Below are positions 51,763 through 58,733 of a stretch of DNA of 64,000 bases, piece after piece; positions within the stretch are counted from its first letter, which is position 1, and each line of letters opens with the position of its first letter. Origin of the DNA: Patescibacteria group bacterium. Its GTDB lineage: Bacteria > Patescibacteriota > Minisyncoccia > Moranbacterales > GWC2-37-73. The position numbers and the translations under genes are program-made. Under the pieces are notes generated by a model, which made no database searches, was not told the origin of the DNA, and saw nothing but the letters and a program-made list of their open reading frames with translations. The stretch is from contig JAKLIP010000002.1 in NCBI GenBank assembly GCA_022709545.1, positions 310,001 through 374,000 on the forward strand, read 5' to 3'.

Positions 51763-52275
51763 TTAAAATCCACGTACCTGTATCTTCTTAACTTTTCTGG
51801 TATCAGCTTTTGGCAAACGAATGGTTAAAATACCGTTTTTTAAAGAAGCTTCTGATTTTTCTGTAAGTATATCTACGGGCAGAACCACTGAACGAGAAAA
51901 ACTGCCCCAGTAACACTCTTGATAGTAATAATTTTCACCATTTACAACTTCTTCATTTTTGCGTTCACCTTTTATAGTTACCATGTCATTATTAATCGAA
52001 ACATCCAAATCCTCTGGTTTTACGCCAGCAATTGTTGATTTTATGACAATTTCATTGTCAGTCTGGTATACATCTATGGTTAGTTGTCCTTCTGCATCGC
52101 TAGAGAAGCTTTCTTCTTCTACATACATATTTCGCTTTGGTTCGGCGTTCATAATCATTTGAGCCTCCTCTTCTTCTGAAAAAACAGACATGGGTCGCTC
52201 ATTATTCCTGCTCTCAGGTTCAATTGAAGTTGATCCAGTTACACGTTCAAAAAACGATTTTTTTGTTTTTAACAT
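51763..52275 (-). CDS. Small heat-shock protein (Hsp20/alpha-crystallin)
   Basis: A 170-residue protein read from ATG 52275; a GTG at 52299 would add eight residues. Residues ~75-165 form the alpha-crystallin domain: LTIDVYQTDNEIVIKSTIAGVKPED, then ECYWGSFSRSVVLPVDI and LKNGILTIRLPKAD. The C-terminal IQVRGF may act in oligomer formation, though the usual IxI is absent. It holds unfolded proteins under stress. It has a strong promoter and an 80-90-nt leader with a small AT hairpin. Confidence 0.92.
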   Translation of the reverse strand: MLKTKKSFFERVTGSTSIEPESRNNERPMSVFSEEEEAQMIMNAEPKRNMYVEEESFSSDAEGQLTIDVYQTDNEIVIKSTIAGVKPEDLDVSINNDMVTIKGERKNEEVVNGENYYYQECYWGSFSRSVVLPVDILTEKSEASLKNGILTIRLPKADTRKVKKIQVRGF

Positions 52276-52367
52276 AATAAACTTATGAATCTTTGACACT
52301 CTTCTGCCTAATGCAGGACAGCCATTGATTCTTTGTTAAGAATTATTTTGCATTTTTCCTTACTGAC

Positions 52368-52396
52368 ATTATATTATGGTTCTGTCTTTGTTGCAA
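52368..52396 (-). promoter_or_regulatory. Promoter of hsp20
   Basis: On the - strand: TTGCAA (52396-52391), 17-bp spacer, TATAAT (52373-52368). No CIRCE element (TTAGCACTC-N9-GAGTGCTAA) is seen in the leader. Confidence 0.65.
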
Positions 52397-52405
52397 GCTT
52401 ATATT

Positions 52406-52999
52406 TCAAAATTGTTCAGAGATTGTTTTTGAGGTTATTTTTTTAAAGTATAAAAAAATACCTAAATTTACGATAATAAGTAATCCTAAAATAAAAAATA
52501 TTCCATAAGTATAAGTCGAATATCTGTCTATAGATAAGAAATTGTATGCAACATGGAAAAATAACGAAGCGGCCATAGCATATACAAAATTAGTCACTAC
52601 ATTAGAAGTCTTTCTGATAATTAAAATGCTTCCTATTAAAATTGCAGTTCCAATATGTACAATTGAAATTTCTAACAATGGCCAGAAGGAGGACAGTGTT
52701 TTAGTGGAAATAATAAGTGTTGATTCAAAAAGAAAAAACCCAAAACCTATAGAAAATATGTCTACTAATCCGGTTTTTTTTACAGATGGTAGATGAATTC
52801 TTTTGAAAATAACAATATATTTGAAAAACTCTTCAATAAAAGCAAAAACAGCAATAAATTCAGGAAAAGTAAAGAATTGAGACAAAGAGGCTGTTGTTTT
52901 GCCCATAAAAAACAAAATTATTGTGTAAAAAATAATTTCTACTATGAGTGCGCTTAGTGCTGCAATAATTCCCCAAAAGAAAGATTCGATCTGATTCAT
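52406..52999 (-). CDS. PrsW-like intramembrane protease
   Basis: A 197-residue protein with about seven hydrophobic segments. FAFIEEFFKYIVIF carries the EExxK-type motif of the PrsW family, and VHIGTAILIGS and LFFHVAYNFLS supply the two His-containing motifs. PrsW cleaves an anti-sigma factor in Bacillus. A sigma factor gene lies 1.3 kb away on the other strand, but no anti-sigma factor is visible, so a link is only a possibility. Confidence 0.78.
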   Translation of the reverse strand: MNQIESFFWGIIAALSALIVEIIFYTIILFFMGKTTASLSQFFTFPEFIAVFAFIEEFFKYIVIFKRIHLPSVKKTGLVDIFSIGFGFFLFESTLIISTKTLSSFWPLLEISIVHIGTAILIGSILIIRKTSNVVTNFVYAMAASLFFHVAYNFLSIDRYSTYTYGIFFILGLLIIVNLGIFLYFKKITSKTISEQF

Positions 53000-53082
53000 C
53001 TTTTTTGTTTTTAATTATTCTGAATATTTTTAAATTCAGGAGTCTTGTCTTTGCACATTTTTATGGTAGCAGTTTAGCTGTT

Positions 53083-54168
53083 TTATTTCAATCTTAAATT
53101 AGCGTCTGGCTGAATTTTTTTCCATGCATTTAGAGATTCTTTTCTTTGTGATTTGGATATTTTTTGCCAACGAATAGCAGCGGCAGCTGCAATCATAGCA
53201 GAATTATCTCCAGTTAATTTTATATCAGGATTCCTATATAAAACATCAGGCATATATTTTTTAATGGCTTTGCCAAGTTGTTTTCTGAGTTCTTTATTGG
53301 CACTCACACCACCAGCCAGCATTATTGTTCGAGGCCTGTATTTTTCTGCTGCTCTTAATGTTTTTTTTGTGAGCACGTCGATTATCGATTGCTGAAAATC
53401 ATTACAAATAGCAGCAATATATTTTGTGTTTTTTAATAAGTCGGGATTTTTTTTAGTTTCATAAAGAACCGCAGTTTTCAATCCGGAAAATGAAAAATTA
53501 AAATTATTCTTATTTATCATTGGACGAGGCAGTTTAATTTTAAATTTTGAACCAGAATCCTTGCTTTTGGTGGCCCAGCTGGCAATTGCAGGTCCTCCCG
53601 GATAGCCTATATTTAAAATTCTGGCGACCTTATCGAAAGCTTCACCAGCAGCATCGTCTAATGTTTGTCCAACAATTTCATAATCCAAATGATTTTTCAT
53701 AAGTACTAGTTGTGTATGACCACCTGAAACAGCTAAACACAAAACAGGAAAGAAAACTTTAAATTTAGATTTGCCGATAAAGTTAGAATAAATATGTCCC
53801 TCAATATGGTGAATTCCTAGAAGAGGTTTTTCCCACAAATAAGAAAGTGTTTTTGCAAAATTATTACCAATCATAAGTGCAGGGATAAGTCCCGGACCTT
53901 GCGTAACGGCAATAATATCAATATCTTTCATAGAAACATCAGCATTCCTTAAGGATAGCTCAAAAAGCGGAGCGATATTCTTTATGTGCTCGCGGGCAGC
54001 TAAATTAGGCACAACTCCGCCCCATTTAGCATGTAATTTTACTTGTGATGAGACTTCATTAGAAATAATTTTTAGCCAATTTTTTGAAGCACACAAAACA
54101 GAAACAGCCGTTTCATCACAAGATGTTTCAATCGCTAAAATAAGTTTTTTTTTGCCGAATATTGACAT
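53083..54168 (-). CDS. tsaD: tRNA N6-adenosine threonylcarbamoyltransferase TsaD
   Basis: A 361-residue ASKHA-fold enzyme that completes t6A37 in ANN-decoding tRNAs. ILAIETSCDETAVSVL is the phosphate loop, H121 and H125 in HHIEGH bind iron, AVSGGHTQLVLM and NIGYPGGPAIASWA are family marks, and IMLAGGVSANKELR is the adenosine motif, with GDNSAMIAAAAAIRW near the end. Its partners TsaB, TsaC and TsaE are not in the window. Confidence 0.96.
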   Translation of the reverse strand: MSIFGKKKLILAIETSCDETAVSVLCASKNWLKIISNEVSSQVKLHAKWGGVVPNLAAREHIKNIAPLFELSLRNADVSMKDIDIIAVTQGPGLIPALMIGNNFAKTLSYLWEKPLLGIHHIEGHIYSNFIGKSKFKVFFPVLCLAVSGGHTQLVLMKNHLDYEIVGQTLDDAAGEAFDKVARILNIGYPGGPAIASWATKSKDSGSKFKIKLPRPMINKNNFNFSFSGLKTAVLYETKKNPDLLKNTKYIAAICNDFQQSIIDVLTKKTLRAAEKYRPRTIMLAGGVSANKELRKQLGKAIKKYMPDVLYRNPDIKLTGDNSAMIAAAAAIRWQKISKSQRKESLNAWKKIQPDANLRLK

Positions 54169-54216
54169 ATAAGTATTATTATTGTAACATAAAGTCCCCT
54201 TAATAGAATATGCTTA

Positions 54217-54244
54217 TAGACAAAGATTTTTTGCCTTTTATTAT
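54217..54244 (+). promoter_or_regulatory. Possible promoter of the sigma factor gene
   Basis: TAGACA (54217-54222), 16-bp spacer, TATTAT (54239-54244), 24 bp before the ATG. Confidence 0.4.
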
Positions 54245-54267
54245 GTACATTTAAACGATAATATCAT

Positions 54268-54993
54268 ATGGCAAGAAAAAAGAAAAGCTTAATACGGGGA
54301 AAAAATAATTTGGCCAAAGTCTCGGATAAGGCAACTTTAAAAGCTGTTGTTTTCGGCCGTAAAACTGATTTTCCTTTGAGATTTTTGGAGCTTAAATCAA
54401 ACAAAAAATTTTATCACAGGAATAATAGCTGTGGAATTTTAAGTGATAATGATCTTGTATCAAGCATTCAAGAAGAAGAAAACTTCAAGGAATTATTTTC
54501 CCGCTATCGAAAAAAACTTTTTATATATATTTTTCATCTAGTCAGAAATAAAGAAGAAGCCGAAGATGTTTTACAAAATGTTTTTTCAAAAATGTATAAA
54601 AACATAAATAATTTTGATACTTCGCGAAAATTTTCTTCCTGGATATACAGAATTGCCCATAATGAAACTATAAATTTTCTTAAGCAAAAAAACAGGCGCC
54701 ATTTAGTTTCATGGGATGATATAACAAAAAGCAAGGACAAATTAGATCTGGCCTACAATGGTGAGATAATAGAAGAAAAATGGGAACATCTGGAAATTGT
54801 CAGAGAAATTGACAGAGCGTTGAAAAAACTTCCTGAAAAATATCAGCAAGTATTAAAACTCAGATATTTTCAGGAATATTCATATGAAGATATCGGGCAT
54901 CTACTTAAAAAACCAGTTAATACTATCGGAACTCTCATAAATCGAGCGAAGAAAAAGTTGCTTGAAGTAGTAGAGCAGGATAAATTCGAATAA
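54268..54993 (+). CDS. ECF-type RNA polymerase sigma factor
   Basis: A 241-residue protein. An N-terminal basic extension of about 70 residues is unusual. Region 2 starts near FKELFSRYRKKLFIYIFHLV and includes EEAEDVLQNVFSKMYK and SSWIYRIAHNETINFL (promoter -10 contact). Region 4 has LPEKYQQVLKLRYFQEYSYEDIGHLLKKP, the -35-binding HTH. No anti-sigma gene is adjacent. It resembles RpoE/SigW types. It ends at a bidirectional terminator. Confidence 0.93.
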   Translation: MARKKKSLIRGKNNLAKVSDKATLKAVVFGRKTDFPLRFLELKSNKKFYHRNNSCGILSDNDLVSSIQEEENFKELFSRYRKKLFIYIFHLVRNKEEAEDVLQNVFSKMYKNINNFDTSRKFSSWIYRIAHNETINFLKQKNRRHLVSWDDITKSKDKLDLAYNGEIIEEKWEHLEIVREIDRALKKLPEKYQQVLKLRYFQEYSYEDIGHLLKKPVNTIGTLINRAKKKLLEVVEQDKFE

Positions 54994-55000
54994 TAATTAA

Positions 55001-55042
55001 AAAATACTCCATCTGCCATCCGACGAATAGGAGTATTTTTTT
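55001..55042. terminator. Bidirectional terminator between the sigma factor and the exported protein gene
   Basis: AAAATACTCC (55001-55010) and GGAGTATTTT (55030-55039) with A and T tracts on the outside, serving converging genes. Confidence 0.8.
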
Positions 55043-55060
55043 GAAAATATCAGAAAAGAT

Positions 55061-55357
55061 TTATTGAATCATTAAGTTTCCCATAACATAATGTTCGGAT
55101 TGAGGTACATTCCTATGATTTTTTGAAACAGATGTGTCCTCTGAAACTTTTACAAAATTGCCGGAAACGACATCGGAATAATCCGGATTTTTCTCTATAT
55201 TCTGTTTGGTCTGTAATTCGGCAACCTGCATTTTCAGAGCATTAATGGCTATCCAAGCTTCTGCTAAAGAACCTTCATTAGTTGTGTCTTCAGCCAGAAC
55301 CAAGCTGGAAATGAAGAAAATGCTGGCAAAAACAACTGCAAATATAAGCTTTTTCAT
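55061..55357 (-). CDS. Small exported coiled-coil protein
   Basis: A 98-residue protein with a signal peptide (1-~22, ending VLAED), a short helix with heptads (LAEAWIAINALKMQVAELQTKQ) and a polar tail with VVSGNFVKVSEDTSVS. No known family. It has its own good promoter and shares a terminator with the converging sigma factor gene. Confidence 0.7.
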   Translation of the reverse strand: MKKLIFAVVFASIFFISSLVLAEDTTNEGSLAEAWIAINALKMQVAELQTKQNIEKNPDYSDVVSGNFVKVSEDTSVSKNHRNVPQSEHYVMGNLMIQ

Positions 55358-55393
55358 ATTTTTGGAAATAAATATCTTTAAAGCTGACTAGGT

Positions 55394-55422
55394 ATAGTAA
55401 AGCTTAATTCATATTTTGTCAA
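55394..55422 (-). promoter_or_regulatory. Promoter of the small exported protein gene
   Basis: On the - strand: TTGACA (55422-55417), 17-bp spacer, TACTAT (55399-55394). Confidence 0.65.
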
Positions 55423-55429
55423 GAATCCT

Positions 55430-55458
55430 TTGACTATTTGTATTCTTTATGTTAAGCT
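55430..55458 (+). promoter_or_regulatory. Promoter of tRNA-Glu
   Basis: TTGACT (55430-55435), 17-bp spacer, TAAGCT (55453-55458), 23 bp before the tRNA. The -10 is unusual but recurs upstream of the gene at 58983. Confidence 0.5.
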
Positions 55459-55481
55459 GCCCAATGTTATTATTTTATTAT

Positions 55482-55553
55482 GGCCCTATCGTCTAGTGGT
55501 TAGGACACCAGGTTTTCATCCTGATAACAGGGGTTCGATTCCCCTTAGGGCTA
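55482..55553 (+). tRNA. tRNA-Glu (UUC)
   Basis: Acceptor GGCCCTA / TAGGGCT with G1-U72, D arm GTCTAGTGGTTAGGAC, anticodon loop TTTTCAT with anticodon TTC on CAGG/CCTG, T arm AGGGG-TTCGATT-CCCCT, discriminator A. CCA is not encoded. Its 3' end is an integration target (see repeats at 57481). Confidence 0.95.
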
Positions 55554-55555
55554 CA
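55538..55555 (+). repeat. Attachment-site-like direct repeat, left copy (3' end of tRNA-Glu)
   Basis: The 18 bp of the T arm and acceptor end of tRNA-Glu are repeated exactly at 57481-57498. Confidence 0.75.
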
Positions 55556-55640
55556 AATCCCCCCACTTTTAAAACCCTTACCAAAAATTTTGCCAAGTTT
55601 TAAGCAAGAGTTAGAACTCTTTGATAAATATTCACTCAAG

Positions 55641-55667
55641 ATACTGTCCTTTCAGATAGTATTTTTT
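55641..55667 (+). terminator. Terminator after tRNA-Glu
   Basis: ATACTGTC (55641-55648) pairs with GATAGTAT (55655-55662) with one G-U pair, then a T run. Confidence 0.7.
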
Positions 55668-55688
55668 GTTTGAACAGCAGAATCTGCC

Positions 55689-55774
55689 CCTATTCTAATT
55701 ATAGTGAGTTTTGGGTCATTTGGTTGCGGAAGCAATTTTGTCTATTTAGCCCATATTCTCATTATAGCGAGTTT
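55689..55774 (-). repeat. Two 23-bp near-identical repeats carrying - strand TATAAT boxes
   Basis: Copies at 55689-55711 and 55752-55774 differ at three positions and are 63 bp apart. On the - strand each contains CTATAAT. They could be tandem promoters or protein-binding sites. No - strand gene follows within the element to the left. Confidence 0.6.
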
Positions 55775-55837
55775 GAGTGGATTTCGTGACATTATTTTTG
55801 CCTCCTTTTTATCTTCAAATTTTTTCTTTACCTAAAA

Positions 55838-55866
55838 TTGACAATAATATCAATAGGTTATATTAT
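55838..55866 (+). promoter_or_regulatory. Promoter of the HExxH protein gene
   Basis: TTGACA (55838-55843), 17-bp spacer, TATTAT (55861-55866). A strong AAGGAGGG ribosome site follows before the ATG. Confidence 0.75.
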
Positions 55867-55922
55867 CTATTGTCAGATTTTAGATAGCAATCTTAACAAT
55901 TGAATAAGGAGGGAGTAATTTA

Positions 55923-57014
55923 ATGGAATATTTATTGAGCTTAATCAAAAAGGAACATTTTGACGGCATATTAAACAACGAGGAATTCTATGAGCTTAGA
56001 GAAAAAATACTCAAGTCTATTGTCCTGGGCGATTGCGCAAAAAAACTGTTCTGTAAGGTTGTATCCGTTTCTGAAAATGGACAACTATACGATCCTGTTT
56101 ATCCGGAAATGGAAAACAGCGTAATCGGACAAATTACACAATGGTTACAAGGGCTAAAAAAGCTTAAAGAAAAAGCAACGCCCCAAGAATTTGAATTCTG
56201 GAAAGAAGCTTTATTATATGGGGACAGAGACTTTATGACATCAGTAGCCACCGGAGTTGAAAGCGGACGAACACTTCAAAGGAAAGATTTTGGATTTATC
56301 AGAGAAGACGGAGCTTCTTCTTTAAGAGAAACGGTCTTTAACTTTTTTTCTAAAGAAAACAACTTCCCTTATTCTTTTCTTGTGTTTAAAGACTTGAAAA
56401 CAGGGATGTATCTGGATTTACAACAACTATTACCTGCTGATAAAAATTTTTTCTTCAGGCCTTCCGTAATGATTCCATGTAAAAATGGGGAAAGAGGGAA
56501 AATAGTCTTTGATAAATGTAGGAACCTAGAGGATTACAATGGAACCAAATTCATAAAACGCAGAGAAAATGACATAGGTTTTTCAATGTTTGATTCCGCT
56601 TTGGAAGGTACAGTTGCGTACGAAAACTTGATTGAAAAAGGAGGCATGCTAAGCCTGTTTCATGAAATTGCGCATACGTGGCAAAGAAAAGGAGGGTTCT
56701 TCTGTGAAGTAGAAAAAATTTTTCGAATAATTGAAAATCTTTTGATCAAAGACATACCTGCAGAAAAAATAAATAAATTTTTGCTTAAACACAAAAACTT
56801 TCCTGAACTTGTCATTAACTCTCTTGAGGCAGAAGAGGGAGCCTGGGACAGCGCTAGGCAAGTAATCTTATTTCTGCGCAATTGCGGAGTGGATCTCGAA
56901 TCGCAGATGTGTTTTGATGAAGATTTTAATACCACAAAAGAACGGTGCTTGAAAACATACAGCGATTTTGTAAGAAATAAACTCAAGTCAATTCAATTTG
57001 AATCTCCAATTTAA
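55923..57014 (+). CDS. Putative zinc metallopeptidase (HExxH) of unknown family
   Basis: A 363-residue protein, no signal peptide and no membrane segment. HEIAH at 247-251 in LSLFHEIAHTWQ is a clear zinc-binding motif. About 50 residues on, LEAEEGAWDSARQ (301-313) offers Glu residues that could be the third ligand, as in gluzincins. The N-terminal 240 residues resemble nothing I know. It has a consensus promoter and a strong Shine-Dalgarno sequence, unlike core genes here, and it lies in the tRNA-Glu segment, so acquisition is likely. Substrate unknown. Confidence 0.75.
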   Translation: MEYLLSLIKKEHFDGILNNEEFYELREKILKSIVLGDCAKKLFCKVVSVSENGQLYDPVYPEMENSVIGQITQWLQGLKKLKEKATPQEFEFWKEALLYGDRDFMTSVATGVESGRTLQRKDFGFIREDGASSLRETVFNFFSKENNFPYSFLVFKDLKTGMYLDLQQLLPADKNFFFRPSVMIPCKNGERGKIVFDKCRNLEDYNGTKFIKRRENDIGFSMFDSALEGTVAYENLIEKGGMLSLFHEIAHTWQRKGGFFCEVEKIFRIIENLLIKDIPAEKINKFLLKHKNFPELVINSLEAEEGAWDSARQVILFLRNCGVDLESQMCFDEDFNTTKERCLKTYSDFVRNKLKSIQFESPI

Positions 57015-57044
57015 ACAAGAACAAAACGTGATCATAACTGATCC

Positions 57045-57072
57045 AAACCAGGTACGATAAGCCTGGTTTTTT
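57045..57072 (+). terminator. Terminator after the HExxH gene
   Basis: AAACCAGG (57045-57052) and CCTGGTTT (57062-57069) with a 9-nt loop and a T run. Confidence 0.85.
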
Positions 57073-57132
57073 ATTTGATTTATTTTTTACTATAAAACTT
57101 ATCAGCTTTCATAACCCCAAACACTTTTCACA

Positions 57133-57273
57133 TTATACTTTCACATAAGCTTTATATAATTCCTTAATTTGTTTCCTTCTTAATACTTCCGGATTTTCCA
57201 GTAATTCCTCTATAAGAAAGGGATCTAGGCCTTTTTTTAATCTGTTCCATTTTCTCATTTCTCTTAATACCAT
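57133..57273 (-). CDS. Short hypothetical protein, possibly a gene remnant
   Basis: A 46-residue frame from ATG 57273, basic and strongly helical (MVLREMRKWNRLKKG, then IEELLENPEVLRRKQIKELY). The frame stays open for about 40 more codons upstream, through the hairpin at 57305 and the inverted tRNA fragment, with no other good start. It reads like real protein sequence and may be the end of a truncated gene. There is no Shine-Dalgarno sequence. Function unknown. Confidence 0.4.
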   Translation of the reverse strand: MVLREMRKWNRLKKGLDPFLIEELLENPEVLRRKQIKELYKAYVKV

Positions 57274-57304
57274 TTTCCAATGAACGAGCTCAAGGGCTAC
57301 AGAT

Positions 57305-57339
57305 AAATTAAAAACTCCTCGTGCAGGAGTTTTTAATTT
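57305..57339. terminator. Perfect 15-bp hairpin, bidirectional terminator
   Basis: Arms 57305-57319 and 57325-57339 pair fully around CGTGC, with A and T runs inside the arms. It lies between the short - strand frame and the GC-rich block. Confidence 0.75.
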
Positions 57340-57350
57340 GTTCGTATTTT

Positions 57351-57366
57351 CTAAGGGGAATCGAAC
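57351..57366 (-). repeat. Inverted copy of the tRNA-Glu T arm
   Basis: These 16 bp are the exact reverse complement of tRNA-Glu positions 55533-55548. Together with 57481 they form inverted ends around a GC-rich, unlikely-to-be-coding block (57367-57480). Confidence 0.8.
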
Positions 57367-57480
57367 GGGCAGAAACGAACAGCGAGCGAAGGCGAGCTAG
57401 GTGAGTAGCGATGAATGCGAGCAAGTGCGAACATTCAGCGCTGCCCAGGGCAAGAAGTTTTCAGCAGAAAACGACGCGGA

Positions 57481-57498
57481 ATTCCCCTTAGGGCTACA
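57481..57498 (+). repeat. Attachment-site-like direct repeat, right copy
   Basis: Exact copy of the 3' 18 bp of tRNA-Glu (55538-55555). Confidence 0.75.
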
Positions 57499-57519
57499 TT
57501 ATTTTAGACTTTATCAATT

Positions 57520-57553
57520 AAAAAACAGAACCTTTTTAGAGTTCTGTTTTTTT
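57520..57553. terminator. Terminator at the end of the metal cluster
   Basis: AAAAAACAGAAC (57520-57531) pairs with GTTCTGTTTTTT (57541-57552) with a 9-nt loop. It would end the - strand metallothionein transcript. Confidence 0.8.
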
Positions 57554-57559
57554 GTGGAT

Positions 57560-57673
57560 TTATTTATTGCAACCGCATTTACATTCTGGCTCGCAGGTGC
57601 ATTTTTTCCCATTTCCGCACCCGCAGTCACACCCACATCCACAGCTGCAAGTTTCTTTTTTTTCGTTACTCAT
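57560..57673 (-). CDS. Metallothionein-like Cys-rich protein
   Basis: A 37-residue protein on the - strand from ATG 57673, too short to appear in a frame list and hidden under a longer + strand shadow. After MSNEKKET it has eleven Cys, mostly as Cys-X-Cys (CSCGCGCDCGCG, then CTCEPECKCGC). This composition marks a metal-thiolate protein that sequesters Cu(I), Zn or Cd. It is the last gene after csoR and the MerT/HMA-like gene, which supports a Cu or heavy-metal buffer. Two hairpins precede it (57710-57780), so it may be separately expressed. Confidence 0.85.
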   Translation of the reverse strand: MSNEKKETCSCGCGCDCGCGNGKKCTCEPECKCGCNK

Positions 57674-57789
57674 ATTTTTAAAATGATTTAATAAATTTGT
57701 TAATTAAATGGTCTAATAGTTTTTTCGCGACGTAAAACTATTAAATGTTCGACCTTTTTGCCCCTATATTTAATACGGGGCTACCATTT

Positions 57790-58401
57790 CTAATTGATTG
57801 TTGCCTTATATGTCTTAAATATTTCTGCTGAGGCTATTTTTTCTTGAGATGTTTCATTAGGATCATATTTTATTTTAAAAATACCGGGAGTATTAAATTC
57901 TACAGACTGTACGCCGCTATCTTTTTTAATTTCGTCTATTATTAAAGTAGCGTGGCCTGAGCAAGGAATCTGAACACTAAGTGATAAATTAGAAGAACTT
58001 TCTCCTTGAACAACCGGTTTTTTCTGATACGCATTAGCTAAGAACGGGAAAACGACAAAAAACATTAATAAGTTAACCATAATTGTCGAAAAATAAAGCG
58101 CAGTTATATATTTCCATTTGCTTCTTATGCCGGAAGCGCATAGGCAGCTACATTTTTTAAGATAAATCGCAGAAGATGCTGTAGCCAGTAGAAATGAAAC
58201 AAAAACTAAAAAATAAAAAAAATTTGGAATAAGCAAAAATCTTTTCAAGAATGTGCTTGCAGCAACAGCACTGACAGTTGAAAATATAATGAAGGCAATA
58301 CAAAAAGAATGGGGAATCAAACCATATAATATGCCAGACAAAATTCCTTGGCTTTTTTTATCTTTTGTGATTACGCAGCAAGTATTTTCTTGTTGCTTCA
58401 T
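57790..58401 (-). CDS. MerT/HMA-like heavy-metal membrane protein
   Basis: A 203-residue protein. N-terminal MKQQENTCCVITKDKK, three or four membrane helices to ~135 with a Cys pair in KKCSCLCASG, and a C-terminal domain of about 65 residues with the HMA-like pattern IPCSGHATLIIDEIKK...VQSVEFN. The usual GMTCxxC is reduced to PCSGH with one Cys. The plan recalls MerT-MerP fusions that move a thiophilic metal across the membrane. It begins one base after the csoR stop. The metal is likely Cu or Hg by context. Confidence 0.72.
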   Translation of the reverse strand: MKQQENTCCVITKDKKSQGILSGILYGLIPHSFCIAFIIFSTVSAVAASTFLKRFLLIPNFFYFLVFVSFLLATASSAIYLKKCSCLCASGIRSKWKYITALYFSTIMVNLLMFFVVFPFLANAYQKKPVVQGESSSNLSLSVQIPCSGHATLIIDEIKKDSGVQSVEFNTPGIFKIKYDPNETSQEKIASAEIFKTYKATIN

Positions 58402-58402
58402 A

Positions 58403-58681
58403 TTATTTATTATATAAATTTGTTACCTTTAAAATTTCTCCTATCATTTGCTGTTTCTTTTTTTCATTTTTGGAAGCCATAGCAGATCTGAAGCAAGTAT
58501 TAAGATGATTCTCCATGAGCATCTCGTGCGCTGACCTTAGAAGACCAATAACAGCTAAATTCTGTTGCATTACATCAATGCAGTAACAGTCTTTTTCAAC
58601 CATCTCGCTAATTTTTGAAAGCAAGCCGGAAGCTTTCTTGAAGCCGATACGAATCTTCTTCTTTTTGTCTTCTTTAATCAT
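58403..58681 (-). CDS. csoR: CsoR/RcnR family metal-sensing repressor
   Basis: A 92-residue four-helix-bundle repressor (DUF156). The Cu(I) ligands of CsoR are present: Cys34 in CYCIDVMQQ, His59 and Cys63 in HLNTCF. Cu(I) release from DNA is the known mechanism. It is first in a leftward operon with the MerT/HMA-like protein and the metallothionein. A G-tract palindrome lies over its own promoter, so it is probably autoregulated. Confidence 0.92.
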   Translation of the reverse strand: MIKEDKKKKIRIGFKKASGLLSKISEMVEKDCYCIDVMQQNLAVIGLLRSAHEMLMENHLNTCFRSAMASKNEKKKQQMIGEILKVTNLYNK

Positions 58682-58708
58682 AGTTTCTTAATTATTTTTT
58701 TAATTAAT

Positions 58709-58727
58709 ATACCTGGGGGGTAGGTAT
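58709..58727 (-). promoter_or_regulatory. CsoR-type operator
   Basis: ATACCT (58709-58714), seven bases GGGGGGT, AGGTAT (58722-58727): a perfect palindrome around a G tract, the type I site of CsoR-family proteins. It lies just after the -10 box of the csoR promoter, where bound repressor would block polymerase. Confidence 0.8.
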
Positions 58728-58733
58728 GCCTAT

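Larger units (their letters stand above)
55556..57498. mobile_element. Small integrated segment at tRNA-Glu
   Basis: A 1.94-kb segment bounded by the 18-bp direct repeats at 55538-55555 and 57481-57498. It holds an HExxH protein gene with a strong Shine-Dalgarno sequence, a short - strand frame, two near-identical - strand promoter-like repeats, and a GC-rich block with an inverted copy of the tRNA T arm (57351-57366). A partial third copy (AGGGCTACA) lies at 57293-57301, so there may have been two nested events. No integrase is present, so it is a cargo remnant or a satellite. Confidence 0.6.

Noticed and set aside
52280-52367. An RNA thermometer or CIRCE element in the hsp20 leader
   Set aside because: A small AATTCTT/AAGAATT-type hairpin exists but there is no Shine-Dalgarno sequence to mask, and no CIRCE palindrome is present.
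57401-57691. A 96-codon + strand frame ending in a hydrophobic stretch
   Set aside because: It runs antisense over the metallothionein gene and through the GC-rich att block and a terminator. Its hydrophobic tail is the complement of Cys-rich codons.
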